Positions 47,984-60,520 are shown, counted from the stretch's first letter. The stretch is DNA of 64,000 nucleotides from Myotis daubentonii (GCF_963259705.1 NC_081840.1:113184074-113248073), one strand, 5' to 3'. Numbers and translations are program-made. Notes: generated by a model not told the origin, from the sequence alone.

Positions 47984-48197
47984 CAGCCGTGGGCAAACTA
48001 TGGCCCGCGGGCCGGATCCGGCCCATTTGAAATGAATAAAACTAAAAAAAAAAAAAGACCGTACCCTTTTATGTAATGATGTTTACTTTGAATTTATATT
48101 AGTTCACACAAACACTCCATCCATGCTTTTGTTCCGGCCCTCCGGTCCAGTTTAAGAACCCATTGTGGCCCTGAGTCAAAAAGTTTGCCCACCCCTG
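47984..48197 (+). mobile_element. Non-autonomous hAT element (214 bp), copy 2
   Basis: Flanked by the perfect 8-bp duplication GACTATAC (47976-47983, 48198-48205). Ends CAGCCGTGGGCAAAC and GTTTGCCCACCCCTG. Same length as copy 1 at 16316 and about 97% identical by eye, so both moved recently relative to the diverged MaLR LTR beside it. Confidence 0.95.
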
Positions 48198-48854
48198 GAC
48201 TATACACTAGATACACTGTCTTGCTTTAAAATAGAAAAGAATTGGTTAGCTGTGTTTATGGGGATTTCTTTCTCAGATAACTTCTAGTTTAATTCCCTCA
48301 GACTACTCCATGGTCCCACCCTGGGGGGGAGCACGTGGCCCTCCCCGTCCAGCCTGGACACTCCCTCAGATGCAGCCTGTGCTCCAGCCCCAGCAGGCTG
48401 GCTCTGACTTCTAGAACATCAGGCTCACTCATGCCTCCAGGACTCCATCCTGCACTTTGCTTTTTGGGTAATGCTCTCCTCGCCCTTGGGCTCTGCTAAA
48501 ATCCTTCTTCCTCAAAGCTCAGCTCAGTCAGCACTTCCTCTGAGAATCCTTCCCTGGCCTCCCCAGTCCTCTCTCCCACCCACTCCCCACACCCAGAGCT
48601 TCCCTCTTCAGAGAGCCCTGAACCCTTAGTCTTATAAATATATGTTTGCTTCTCTTCCTCCCCACCCACCAGCATGAGTCCCTCGAGGACAAGAGACCTT
48701 CTTTCTATGTCACCAAAGCACTGCCATCCCCTATCCATTCCAAGCACTTCCTGGCTCCTTCCAACCTGAGGAAGGCAAGCTCCTCTTGCTTCCCCAAGAA
48801 TTAGCCCCACCTCGGTGCTCCCAGTGTCCCGGCAAATGGAAGGCAGTCCGCCAT

Positions 48855-49065
48855 GTTCACTGAGTGTTTATGAGTTGCTCTAACTGTGCTGAGTGCTTGT
48901 AGGGATTATCCATTCACAGCAACCCAGTGAAGCAGGTGTATTATTTTCCCCATTAGGGAAAGTCTGAACAATGCCAGCAGGGCACAGGACTAGTAAGTGG
49001 CCGAGCTGGGTAGACAATCACACCTATCAAACCCAGGGCTGAACTGTTCGCTATCATGTGTTAGC
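48855..49065 (+). repeat. MIR SINE
   Basis: 'ttcactgagtgtttatgagt', 'gattatccattcacagcaac', 'ggactagtaagtggccgagc' and 'tcaaacccagggctgaactg' are in full MIR order. Confidence 0.8.
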
Positions 49066-50344
49066 TCCTGTCCCCATACCCCATCTCATCATCTGAAGGT
49101 CTGGTTAACAGAAAAACAGTCATTGAGAACTGAGCACAAACTGCTCTTGGGCTGTGGGTCTGCGCAGCCTCTGTAAGAATACCCCTGATGTAGGCAGATT
49201 CCCTCTCAACACGAAACCAGCTCTCCTTCTGCAGGCGGTTCTGGGACGCACACCCTCGGCACCCTTTCTGACACACTCCACCTAATGAAAACAGTGGCCG
49301 TGATTTCCACAGATGTGACTGTCAGCTCCCAGGCTCCGACAACTGTCTCCCGTAGACACACACAGCCGTTCTACACTTGGCAATGCTCAGTGGGGGAGGG
49401 GAAGAATGTGCCGGATCTTGAAAAGCTCTGAATTAAAGTATCAAGCTTCCCATTCCTCAGATGCCACTAGTGCACATGTGTAACGATAAGAAAAACTGGC
49501 CACTGTAGGCGAGCGTAAGGAAGGAAGCCCAGTGGTAAGGAATGTGGGCTCTCTGGCACCCAGGGAGTGAGAAAGTTCCCTGCAGCGGTCCTCGATAGGA
49601 GTGGCCAGCGCCCTCATATTGTGACTTTGTGGAGGCTGAGTTAGACTGGCCAGTGGACATTCACAACATGTTTCTCTAAGGTTATGCACTTAGACTCTGG
49701 GCAGCAGAGACTCTCTCTGGGTGCCGTTTCCCCCAGAGATTTTAGGAATGGAAAGGAATCCATTTGGTTTTGGTGTTATACAAGGGATCACTCTGCAGTA
49801 GCTCCCTCCAGTCTGCAGGTATCCATTCTGGAAACTGAGGGGAAAGGCTCTCCTACTTTGGAGTGTTGTCAATGCCACAGGGGTGTGTTGCTCATGGTGT
49901 ACAGGCTACCAGACTCCCCTGACACCCTCCTCCTCCCCCGCCCCTCCCCCTACAGCCATCACAGGGCGAAGCCTTGGGCAGGGAGAGAGGGAGGAGTTGG
50001 TGAAGTGCCCTATGGAATCTGTTGATGAAGACCTGCAGGCTGAACACGCCCAGTCCAGAGCTTCCCCAGGCAGCCACTCCCTTAAATCCCAGGGGAAGGC
50101 CACCCTTTGTGGAGGGCTTTCCTGAGCAGGCACACCAAGAAAGGGCAAAGGGCAGGGTGCCCAGGCCCTGGGATGCTGTGCTGCCCAGAGTCCTGCCCTC
50201 TTGGACTGGACCTCAGTTCCTGGCTCCCCATCTTCCTGTGTAGCCCCATTTCTCCACCCAATCGATTGTTCCTGCAGAACCACAATTCTAACTGTTACTC
50301 TCTAACACAATGCCCAACCTTCAGACCCATAATGGGAGTTAGAG

Positions 50345-50505
50345 CTATAATTTATTGGGCACCTACTATGAACTGGGCAATATAAATATTTCATTTAATT
50401 ATGCAACAATCCCATGTGATAGGTATTATTATTATTATTACTCTCATTTGAAAGATAAAGTCCCTGAGGCTCAGAGTTTAGTAACTTTCCTACGCTCAGG
50501 ATCTT
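50345..50505 (+). repeat. MIR SINE
   Basis: 'ttattgggcacctactatga', 'tcatttaattatgcaacaat', a (ATT)n in place of the usual A/T step, then 'gtccctgaggctcagag'. Confidence 0.7.
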
Positions 50506-51183
50506 TGGGAGAGCTCCAATAAACACTGATATGATTTATATGGCTTTTAAGAATGTGTACGCGTGTGTTTTAATGAAACAAAGGTCTGATATGGAAGCAA
50601 GTGGACCCAAAAAGTTTCCAGATATATTCCAGCTAAGTAAATTCTACTGATTCTTCAAGGTTGGGTTCAAATCCTACCTGCTTTGTGCAGTGTTCCAAGA
50701 CAGCTCCATCCCACAGGGAATTCCCATCTTCCTGAACTCTGGTCACACCTTTACTGTCTCCCACCATGTGCAGTGTTTCCTGGGTTTCCACTCATCCACC
50801 ACCACAGTATCAGGCCCCCAAGAATAGGGACTGTGTTTCCAATTTTTTGAATCCCCCTGGTGCCTAGGACTAGAGGCAAAGATTTCGCTGATGAAGAGCG
50901 CTGAACATTGCAAGAAAGAGATGCAGTTCTTTTTAAGCCTTCAGGGCCAAATCCATCCACTTTTCAGGGTGTGGCCCAAACTGTCCAACCTTCCAAGCAG
51001 CTTTTCTGATCACACCTGCTGGAAGTAGGCTGCCTCACTTCCAAAATAACCATTTCCGTGAAAAGGACTTTAGTGCCTGATTCCAACAGACCTCCGTGGA
51101 ATTCTGGTTCTGCTGCTTCTGAAGGGTGATTGGAGCAGTTCATTTCATTCCTCTGAGCCTGTTTCCCTTCTGTGAAATGCAAA

Positions 51184-51681
51184 TCTGCCTCCCAGGGTGG
51201 AGGGATGAGTGGTACATGTGCATCTCTGTATCTGCCTCCCGGGGTAGAGGGACCTGTGGTGCATGTGCATCTCTGTATCTGCCTCGTGGGGTGGAGGGCT
51301 GAGTGGTACATGTGCATCTCTGTATCTGCCTCCCGGGGTGGAGGGATGAGTGGTACATGTGCATCTCTGTATCTGCCTCCCGGGGTAGAGGGACCTGTGG
51401 TGCATGTGCATCTCTGTATCTGCCTCCTGGGGTGGAGGGCTGAGTGGTGCATGTGCATCTCTGTATCTGCCTCCCGGGGTGGAGGGATGAGTGGTACATG
51501 TGCATCTCTGTATCTGCCTCCCGGGGTGGAGGGATGACTGGTACATGTGCATGTCTGTATCTGCCTCCCGGGGTAGAGGGATGAGTGGTGCATGTGCATC
51601 TCTGTATCTGCCTCCCGGGGTGGAGGGGCCTGTGGTCCATGTGCATCTCTGTATCTGCCTCCCGGGGTGGAGGGGCCTGTG
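51184..51681. repeat. 47-bp minisatellite, 10.6 units, in perfect register
   Basis: Units start 'tctgcctcccggggtggagg' and end 'catgtgcatctctgta'. Starts recur every 47 bases at 51184, 51231, 51278 and so on to 51654 with no indel. Variant words (atgagtggtacatg, acctgtggtgcatg, ctgagtggtacatg) recur in the order A-B-C-A-B-C-A over the first seven units. The unit lacks stops in several frames on both strands, which yields long spurious open frames. It is in a THSD4 intron. Confidence 0.95.
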
Positions 51682-52059
51682 TTATAATGCATTTGATGCA
51701 GTGCCTGTACAGAAGACATGCTCCAAATGGTAGCCACTATCATTCCCATTACTATTTCATCATACTAGCCCATAAGGAAAGCATTTATATCCATGCCTCT
51801 TCTAACCTTCTGGAGCTCTGGTTCTGAAACTCTGGAGTCTGTCAGAATCATGTAAACGAAGTTACCTAGATCACCTCATGGACTATAAAATAATCCCCAT
51901 TAGGCACGGGAGATGGTGGGGACTAGACTGCCCTACTTTTAACAATACTCCCCAGCCCACTACAAGTGATGCTTATATGTGCTCACTAAACCTGGAATAC
52001 TAGACAGTATTTGATTCCCAAATTCTTTTCCATGGAACCTTGAAAAGTTCCCAAGATAC

Positions 52060-52222
52060 TTCCAGACCTATGATTCCCAACCTTGGCTGGATTCTTTCCA
52101 TGTCTACGGTAAGTACAACCCTTAGAGACTCTTATGTTGGTTTGGGATGTGACCAGGGTGTCAAGATTTCTAAAAAGTAGGCAAAGGACTCTAATGGTCA
52201 GCCAAGGTTAAAAACCACTGCC
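52060..52222. repeat. MER5-like ancient hAT element with recognisable ends
   Basis: 'gattcccaaccttggctg' at the left and 'cagccaaggttaaaaaccac' at the right are inverted ends of an old MER5-type hAT element. It lies just upstream of a SINE. Confidence 0.7.
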
Positions 52223-52248
52223 CACTTTGTATCTAGTCCCCAGGTTTT

Positions 52249-52499
52249 GGTTGTTGTTGTTGTTTAATCCTCACCCGAGGATATTTTTTCCATTGATTTT
52301 TTAGAGAAAATGGAAGGGAGAGGGAGAGAGACAGAGAGAAACATCGATGTGAGAGAGACACATCGATTGGTTGCCTCCCGCATGTCCCCATCCAGAGCCA
52401 GGAGCCTGCAACCAAGGTACGTGCCCTTGACCGGAATCAAACCCAGGACCCTTCAGTCCACAGGCCGACGCTCGATCCACTGAACCAAACCGGCGAGAG
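52249..52499 (-). mobile_element. VES-type bat SINE
   Basis: Reverse-strand SINE, 251 bp, flanked by the 16-bp perfect target duplication CTAGTCCCCAGGTTTT (52233-52248, 52500-52515). The head on the minus strand reads 'ctcgccggtttggttcagtg'. One of the best preserved copies here. Confidence 0.96.
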
Positions 52500-53404
52500 C
52501 TAGTCCCCAGGTTTTTATAGTGATGTCTCTAAAACTTCAAACAGAGCAGCTCAGCTTTTGTCTGTTACAAATTGAACCTCCGTCTAAGACTGATTTTGCA
52601 CAAAGAATTCTTATACCTTAAAAAAAAAAAAGAAAGTTTGCCAGCAGCTGCTCTAGCCTGTCGGTAAGAGCCTGATGCCTCCAGCCCTGTTTTTATTATA
52701 CCTTTGTGTCCCAGAGCCTTACAACATAGTAGATGCTTAATAAATATTTGTTAGAAGGTTGAATAGTTTTGTTTTATTTGTTATGTGGCTCCAATTAAGT
52801 TTTCAGTTGCCTAGCATAACAACCTAACAGTGTCTTAAACATCTAAGCCCTAATAGCCTCCACCTCAAACCTCAAACCTGAAACAGAGAATGAGGCAGAC
52901 AGCCATCCAGAGAACACACTGACGTTTCTTCTGGGGTCATATATGCTATGCAAGTTCCTAATCACTGATAAACATAAGCAAATGCGATTTTCATCAGCCG
53001 GGAAGAGCGTGACATTTTTCAGCAGCACAGGCCTCCCAGGCTAATATTTGGATTATTTCATCTGAAACTGTCAAATTACAAGAGCATGATAAAAACTTGT
53101 AGGAACTTCATAGTAAACAGTAACTGGCCCCTTGTCAATAAGTTAGAAGAGAAAACTTTCCTGCTGCCAAACGCATGGGCCGGAAAGCCTGCAGCCCAGG
53201 CCGGCAGCCAACTAGAGCCTGTTCCCTGGGCAGCTTTTCTAGGTTCTCAACCACAATGGCTGGAAGAGAAGTTCCTGAGTACTCTAGGGATCTGGGAGTC
53301 AGCAGCACCTTCAAATCTCAGCTTTTCTGTGGCTTCATTTAGGACTCTGACTAGTCATTTAATATCTTAGAACCTCGATTCCTTATGTGTAACATCTACT
53401 TCAT

Positions 53405-53625
53405 CAGGTCCTGATAGCCATGGCTCCCCGGGTTTGAATCCTAACTCTGCGCATACTAGCTGTGAGGCCTTGGACAAGTTACCCCACTTCTCTGGGCCTC
53501 CATTGCCTCACCTCTAAAATAAGGATATTAGCGGCCATTTCATAGGGTTGTCAGTGTAAAGCGACAGGAACAGTGCCTGACATAGGACAGGCATTCAACA
53601 AACCTCAGCTATTATAAATCTGCAA
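53405..53625 (-). repeat. MIR SINE
   Basis: 'gggtttgaatcctaactctg', 'ttggacaagttaccccactt', 'tgcctcacctctaaaataag' and 'agtgcctgacataggacagg' follow MIR reverse-strand order. Confidence 0.8.
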
Positions 53626-55329
53626 TCCTGAAAGCAAGAGTTTTGAAAACTGAGTTTTCGTCTTTCTTTTTCTTTTAATGTTTTTATCAGTTTGGTGTCA
53701 AAACTCATTGGGGCAGCCAACCTGACCTTAACAGGCATGGTCTCTTTTACCCTACGTGATGTGAAATCCATATGCTTCACTGCAGACGTAAAAATGTGTT
53801 TAATTATGGGATGCTGCCCCACACCAGAGAAGGAATGTCATTCAAGTGTGAAATATGCCGTGAATTACCTTTCTAAAATCTGAACAGTTCTGCATTCTAA
53901 AATGCACTGACCATAAGTATTTCATATAAGGGACTGGGGAGCTATGTTACTATGAGGTGTGTCTGGAATGAAAGGAGCTAACACATGATAAGCCCTCAGC
54001 CTTCAGTAGTGGCAGACCCTCTGAGTGTCGAGTGATGTTGGAGGGTCTTCAGGTTTCTACACAGGAAGAGAGAGAAGGAAACATTCTCTTCCAGCTGGTC
54101 CCTCTCTTTACTCTCCCACTGACAGGCCAGGCCAAGCCTTGAAACTCTCGGCTCTCTTCTTCTCTCTTCTATCAGCCCAAACGTGGTTTATTCCTCAGAA
54201 TTCAGCTAAAGCATCGTCCCTGTGAAATGGTCCTCTCCTGACCAGGTCAAAAGCATGTGGCAGGGAGGCTGGGTAGGTTGTATCTCCTCTCCACATCCAG
54301 TCAGTGGCAGGGACAGCCTACAGCACTGGGCTGAGGAAGGACTCTCACGAACCATCTAGCCACAGTGGGAACGGGTGGCCATCCGTGCTGAAGTCTGAAT
54401 TGCAACTGATAAGAGAGGCTAGACTACTCACCTAACAGGCTCAGGCCCTGCCTAGGATGGGCATTAACTTGGCTTGACTTCTAAATTATACCTTTCTTAA
54501 ACACAGAGATTATATCTAACACTTTTTATTTTTCCTGTAAATGTTTGTTTGTTGTTGTTAATGCTTTTGTATGAATATCCTCTCAGATTCTACTATGAGC
54601 CTAGGGCACCCAACAAATACTGTTGAATGAATGCCGTAATCTGCAAATATTGTTTGATCAATTCACTGACAAGCTCTTCTCAGCCCCTATACTCCTACCT
54701 TTGCCATGGGCACTGCCTAGTTTGGCATATTTATGCTGGCCTAGCCAGGGAGGCTCCTTAGGGCTATACAACTATTTTAATGCCATGATACTGTGTCTAG
54801 AGTTTATATTTTATTAAGTCTCTAGACAACATCTAGGTCCTCAATTAGACACAGCCTCAAAGTTGTGTGTTCACGCAAAATACACTGGAGTAACTTTCTA
54901 GAAAAGTTCATAGAATCCTGAAACCTACAACCTGAGAGCAGGTAACACTCCAGACATTCAACGTGTCTAAGGATTTGAAGCTCATATGAACTTAAAAGGC
55001 ACCTTGGGTTAAAAGCACCTTGTCCTCAGCTCAAACCCACACAGCCTGCGGCCGGGGTCTCCCTTTCCTCCTGCACCAGGCCCGCTGCACTGGAGGGAGG
55101 TCTCCCAGCACCCACTCCCTCTTTACCCTCCACAGGGCCTCCCTAAGGTGGATGCCTAAGGGCTTCTAAGAATTAGCTTCACTTTGAAGACTATTCAGAA
55201 CCACAGAGTGGGGTGGGAGTGGCCTCAAAGCTTTAAAAAGCTGCAAAATAAATCAAAGGATGAAAGGAGATTGTGGAGCCAAGAATTCCTCCCCACCCGG
55301 CAGAAGCAATGCATTAACCAAGCAATCTG

Positions 55330-55770
55330 TGGTGCAGAGCCGCGTGCAGCACGTCGGGCGGGCGGGGAAGAGTCAGGGCCAGGGCAGCGCAGGGCGGGCA
55401 GGAGCCTGGAGGGCGCGTACCTTCTCTCCGCGGTGGGTTCGCGGACCCGCGTCTGCGGGTGCCGGCCGCCCCGGAGCGCCGGGCCCTGGCGGCTGGCGTT
55501 GAAGCCGGCGGGGGCGCGAGGCTCCTCTCGGCTCCGGTGCAGCGGCACTGAAGTGCGCACAGCCGACACCACGCGGCCCGCGAAGGCCTGCGCGGGGGCT
55601 CGGGGCCTCGGGCCGCGCGCGCGGTGGGGTCCGGGCAGGCAGGGCCGCGTCTGCTCCATCACGCCGCCGCTGCAGCTGCGCGAGCACGCGGACCAGGGGC
55701 CCCAGGCGCCCCACACGCCGGGGACGCCGCCGCCGTCCTCGGGGGCGCCCTCCGCCGCCATCCGCTGAGG
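55330..55770. promoter_or_regulatory. CpG-rich island over the upstream THSD4 exon
   Basis: Base composition changes sharply from AT-rich intron to very high GC with many CpGs (for example 'gcgggtgccggccgccccgg', 'cgggccgcgcgcgcggtggg'). It covers the 353-bp THSD4 exon and its donor. The richness may be exon-codon driven; an intragenic island with promoter activity is possible but no TATA or initiator is evident. Confidence 0.7.
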
Positions 55771-55773
55771 GAC
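55421..55773 (-). CDS. THSD4: THSD4 (ADAMTSL6) coding exon, 353 bp: first TSP1 repeat
   Basis: Minus-strand exon of the secreted microfibril-associated ADAMTS-like protein THSD4. Acceptor 'cctctgtctccgcag' ends before 55773; the exon ends at 55421 with AGAAG|GTACGC. It encodes 117 codons plus two bases: VPQRMAAEGAPED at the start, then a thrombospondin type-1 repeat with the W-x-x-W-x-x-W signature WGAWGPW (residues 21-27) and CSRSCSGG (30-37), a Cys at about 45, and an Arg/Pro-rich segment with TSVPLHRSREE and one N-x-S sequon (NAS). It agrees with the human protein as recalled, with a few short differences in the Gly-rich stretch before the TSP1 repeat. The signal-peptide exon lies further upstream, outside the window. 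The internal ATG (residue 5) is not the start of the main protein. Confidence 0.95.
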
Positions 55774-57794
55774 CTGCGGAGACAGAGGCTGGTTAGGGAC
55801 GGACACACCGCTCCTGCTCGGCCCTCAGAGGCTGGGGTCACCTGAAAGGTTTGCCTATTAGGCACCAGTAGGTACAGAGCCTGTGTTAAAATCTAAAGAA
55901 CAAAATTATAGAATCCCGCCTGGATTGTATTTGTCTCTATACCGGCGCACTCATAAAATATAATTTTGAATATTTCTATGGAGGAAGCAACACACCAAGG
56001 CACAAGTGCTCGGGCTCACGGAAGTCCTAACGCAGCCCTTGCTTTGGGTGCCCCAGCCTTGGAGCGCTCAGTTTGGCGCCCGCTCCTCTCACTGAGGTTC
56101 TCCCCTCAGGCGTTCCCCTGAACCTGGGTCAGGCCATAAGGAGATTTAGGTCAGGTCAACCATGTGCACAGCAGAGAGCTTGGCACTAAATGCATATTTG
56201 TATGCACCATTACAACAGTCTTTCCTGCTTCCGTGGTGAATCCGGGGAGGGGGGAAGTGTCAGAAACTTAAAGTTCTATCCAAGGGTTGATTCCACCTTC
56301 CCATTCACTTGCCATTGCAGAGGCCTACCCGGCCCAGCACGCCTGGTGCTAAAGGAGGTGCAGCCTCCCTGCGCTGTGCAGGCTGCTCTGAGCACCAGCG
56401 GGGCACCAGCACTGAGCGAGGCCCTGAGGACAAAGAGAAAAGCACCCAGGTCCACACAAATGGCCTGGACCCAGCAGCAGGAAAGCTCTAAGCAGCTAAT
56501 AGGAGATTGGGGGAGGCTGGTTGGGTGACAGGGGGGCGTGGGTGGGAGCAATGAGAAAGCCACAGAGGTGGGGCTGCATGCCCACTCAGTGCCAGTGACA
56601 CATGCAATCGCCACCCCACAGCAGCTCTGGTCACCACCACTCCCACCTTTCAGAGGTGCGACCTGCCCCAGACATGTCAATTTAGCAGAGCTGGGATCTA
56701 AGGCTACCTAGCTCCCTGTACCTGGAGCTCCAGCAGCCCTGCTGTCTCCCCAGCAGACAGCGCTCTTGTGCTTCCAGATCCTTCTCTTGAAATGTCCTTC
56801 CTTTCAATGAGCACCACCGTGACTTTCCTTAGAAGGTGGGATTTTCAATGGCCCTCAGGCTCACATATAAAGTGCAAAAGTATCTCCAGATTGCCTGAGC
56901 CTTTTTTTGTTTATTAAGTTGTTGGTTTTTGGCAGCTTTGTTTGGCCCAAGAGCTCAAAGACCTGTCACACTTGCACTCTTCCTCTGTCCCTTGGTGCCC
57001 TGAGCAGTGAGAAGGTCCAGGGATTGCCTTCCCCTTTGTGTGGAATTCCTTCCCACCACGGGGAATGAGAGATGGAGCCAAGATTACTTCCGAGGATGAC
57101 TGTGAGGAAGCATGAGGAGACCTAAGTGCTCAGTAAATGCCACCACTGCTGTAGCGGAACCATATTGCTAAAAGCAAGGACTCGCTCTTGGGTAGAGGTC
57201 TTGCCCCCAGGCACTCAGTCAGCCTGAAGCCATGGGGCGGGTTTAAATGGGGCTACTTTCTGTCAACTACATTCCAGTACACAGAGTGGTTCCGAGATGA
57301 CCTTTTAAGCTTAAATTGGATTCCTGAAGGTTGAGGGAGCAACAAGGCAGGATGAATGAGAGGGGGAACCCAGAGAGCAAACAAGAGTCTAACCAGAGAG
57401 TGAAGCCTAGAGCTGGATATCAAACAGCCAAGCTACAGGAGCCCTGTTCAGAGAACCGAGGTGGGGCCATTAAAGATGGGGTCAGAGCAAGGGCATGACA
57501 GAGGGTCCCGTGACAGGGAGGCTGCAGCTCCTTGCCACCCACATGTGAGCAATGTGAGCGCCAGATGGGGATGAGCACAGGAATGACGTGCTCAACTCCT
57601 CACTGCTAAACGGGGGGCCCGGAGAGAAGACCTTTTGCCTGCTTATGAACACAAAACAAACAAGCTTTTGTTCTTTCTTCTCTTCCCTTACATGTCCTGA
57701 TTTATTAATATCAAAATGATTGTAGATTCACTGAGGTGGTTATAAAAATGCCTATCAGGCCACAGTCTTGACATATAAAGGAACCCCTAAAGTG

Positions 57795-58222
57795 TGGGTA
57801 GTGGGTTAAATGGTGACCCTCCCCAAAAGTATGTCCATGCCCTGACCCAGAACTTGTGAATGTGCCATTAATGGAAAAGGGTCACTGTAGATGTAATTAA
57901 GTTACAGACCTTGAAATGAAATCTTCCTGGATTTTTCCCGGTGGGACCCACATCCAATGACAAATGTCCTTATAAGACAAAGACAGAGGAAGAGGCCATG
58001 TAACCACCAAGGCAGAGACTGAAGTGATGTAGCCACAAGCAGAAAGGCCGGAGCCAGCAGGAGCTGAATGAAGCAAGGAGAGAGCCACTCCTAGTAGAGC
58101 GTGCAAGTGGCCTCTGGGCACCTGGATTCTGACCTTCTGACCTCCAGAAATACATTTCTACCATTTTAAGCCATCAGGTTTGTAGTAATTTGCTAGGACA
58201 ACCCTAGGAAACCGATACAGTG
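57795..58222 (+). repeat. MaLR-type solo LTR (MLT1)
   Basis: 'tatgtccatgccctgaccca', 'actgtagatgtaattaagtt', 'tgtccttataagacaaagac', 'accattttaagccatcaggt' and 'ttgctaggacaaccctag' are typical MLT1 plus-strand wording. No internal region. Confidence 0.88.
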
Positions 58223-58244
58223 TGTTAGTACGTCTGAGACAAGA

Positions 58245-58465
58245 GAGGAAAGTGGACAGACATTTGCAGAGCACCTTTTCTGTGTCCAGCACTGCACAAA
58301 CAGCTCACATGCATAAGGCTGGGTTCTATGGCACGGCCCCTCAGCCACCCTGAGGTTGGAGTTATTTTGTCTCTCTTACAGAGAAAAGATGAGGCCCCCA
58401 GAGTTATGTGACTTGCCCATGGTTCAGGCTAATGAGGGGCACAGACAGGACTAAATTGAGGTATC
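58245..58465 (+). repeat. MIR SINE
   Basis: 'gcagagcaccttttctgtgt', 'cagcactgcacaaacagctc', 'tctcttacagagaaaagatg' and 'atgtgacttgcccatggttc' are in MIR order. Confidence 0.75.
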
Positions 58466-59412
58466 CCGACTCCACTCCAGTACTCTTGTTTTTCCCCCAT
58501 TGCATGTCCCCTCCCTGCTGATGTTAGTAAAAACAGAAGGGCAAGGTGAGTAGAAATAAATCCACTTGTATAGTTCCAGTAGAAGGATAAATAAATGAAG
58601 GCAGAAGTATGTTTCTGAGACATTTGGGGATTTCACTTATCACCAAGTCCTGATTTCTCACTAACATATCTCTAAGGCACTATCTATAATTTTAGATTAA
58701 ATGTGCAGCTATACTAAAAATCTGCTTCCTAGAACTAATCCCATCCTTAATTTACTTTCCTGTAGCGCAGTTGGGCTGGGTCCCTGGGAAAAGAAAATAC
58801 AAAACCACATTCCATTCTATTCTATTCATAAGAATTCTCTAATATATACATAGTTGAATTATGGTGAGTGACTTGAAATTCCATCTCAGTCCCCATGGTG
58901 TGAATCTAACCACATTCTCCAGAATTGTGTTTTTATAGTATGTAGCCAGAAACATAGGGAAAGGGTGCAGAAAAAGCAGAACGGGTTAAATGCAGAGAAA
59001 GAGAAAGAACCTCCATCCTCCTTCCACTCCTTCCCACCTTCCAAATAACAGTCAAAGAGTTTTCTGTGAGGCAAAATGAGTAAACTTCCAAGTGTTCTGT
59101 GACGTAATATTCCTAAAATTAGGACTAACAGGACCTCTGTTAGTCAATCACAAACAACAAAACCAAAGAAAAAGTCATGGTAAAGTACAAAAACAAACAA
59201 TCCAAAGTCAGAGCCTGTAACCTGCCAGCATGGTGCCCCTTCCCCAACACACTACTTGCAAAGACTGGAGCAGAAAACCTGAGGTGCTTCTAAAAAACAC
59301 CCAAAATACTGATGTTCCTCATTTACAAAGAAGTCTAACCAATTAGTAAGAAAAACACGAACAACCCAGTGCAACTAGGGATGATGGACATGATTGGGTA
59401 GTTTACAGTTGT

Positions 59413-59782
59413 TACGGACTGAAAGTTTATGACCCCTCAAAATTCATATATTGAAGTCCTAACCCCCATTGTGGTGGTATTTGGAGATGCGACCTTAGAG
59501 AGGTCAGATTTAGATAATGTCATGTGAGTGGAACCCTCATGATGGGATTAGTGTGCTTATTAGAAAAAAAAGAAAGGCCAGAGCTCTCTGCCTCTCTGCC
59601 ATTGAGGACATAGCAGGAGGCCAGTTGTTTGCAAACCAGGAACAGAGCCCTCACCAGGCAAACACATCTGCCAGCACCCTGATCTGAGACTTCCTAACCT
59701 CCAGAGCTGTGAGAAACAAATTCCTGTTGTTTAGCCACCCAGTCTGTGGTATTTTATTATAGTCCAAGCTGACTAATGTGAT
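59413..59782 (+). repeat. MaLR-type solo LTR (MLT1/MST)
   Basis: 'gttacggactgaaagtttat', 'attcatatattgaagtccta', 'tggtatttggagatgcgacc' and 'cagtctgtggtattttatta' are MaLR LTR landmarks in order, plus strand. Ancient, no coding. Confidence 0.9.
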
Positions 59783-59789
59783 GGGGAAA

Positions 59790-60520
59790 TATTTATAATA
59801 CATGGAAACTGTTCAACATGTATCATCAAGTTAATGCAAAATAAAACAACAGAATTCCAGTTTATAGCCATTAGATTGGTAAAGATTATAAAGTTTACAA
59901 GATTTCTATGGCAAGAATGTTCACTGCTATTGGGAATCTAAATTGGAGCAACTTGGTTGGAGGGAACTTTGAAATAGCTAACCAAATTTTATTTTATTTT
60001 ATTTAAATTATTTATTGTTGAAAATATTACATGTCTCCTTTTTCCCCCATTGACCCCTCCCAGGCCACTCCTCCCCCCACCCCCGCATATGTCCCAGCCC
60101 CCCTACTATCTGTGTCCTTTGGTTATGGTTGATCTCTTACCTCCCCCCTCTCACTCTCCCCTTCCTTCCCACCGTTAGGCCAGCAGCTCTACTTCTAGTA
60201 GTTCACTCTACAGATACTCAAAACTAGTGCATTAAGCTGTGTAAGTTGTGTATATAGACTTTTACGGCATCCTTTTTTAAAGAATAAAACAAAAATATCT
60301 GAAAACAAACTAGGAGCTTGGTTCAGTGAAATCTAATCTGTCCAAACAATGGAATACAATTTATCTGTTAGACACTGGATGGCTTCAGCCTTCTATGACA
60401 TATCCATTAAAGTGGACAGCTCTCCATAATATATTAATTAGTGACAAAAAGCATATAGAGAATAAACCTATCTGCATATATCTCTCTTTAAGCATTAGGC
60501 TGAAACATAAACAAACAATT
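59790..60520 (+). mobile_element. Old L1 (L1M-type) fragment, interrupted
   Basis: 'aattccagtttatagccatt', 'tctacttctagtagttcact', 'ccaaacaatggaatacaatt' and 'gtgacaaaaagcatatagag' follow the 3' part of ORF2 and the UTR of an ancient L1. It is interrupted by a reverse L1 3' UTR piece at 59985-60185 and by a 26-bp word at 60371 that is duplicated at 61550. Confidence 0.7.
59985..60185 (-). mobile_element. L1 3' UTR fragment, reverse strand
   Basis: 'atttattgttgaaaatatta', 'cccattgacccctcccaggc' and 'tactatctgtgtcctttggt' match the left end of the L1 at 28077 in wording and orientation, so it is a short 5'-truncated insertion of a related L1. Confidence 0.75.

Noticed and set aside
51184..51681. 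CRISPR-like array
   Set aside because: Units are contiguous with no unique spacers, and the genome is mammalian; it is a plain minisatellite.
50964..51749. A 261-codon minus-strand open frame with peptide repeats
   Set aside because: It is produced by the 47-bp tandem array in a THSD4 intron; open frames also occur in other frames and on the other strand of the same array.
55184..55768. Plus-strand 194-codon open frame over the CpG-rich exon
   Set aside because: It is the antisense shadow of the THSD4 exon in GC-rich DNA.
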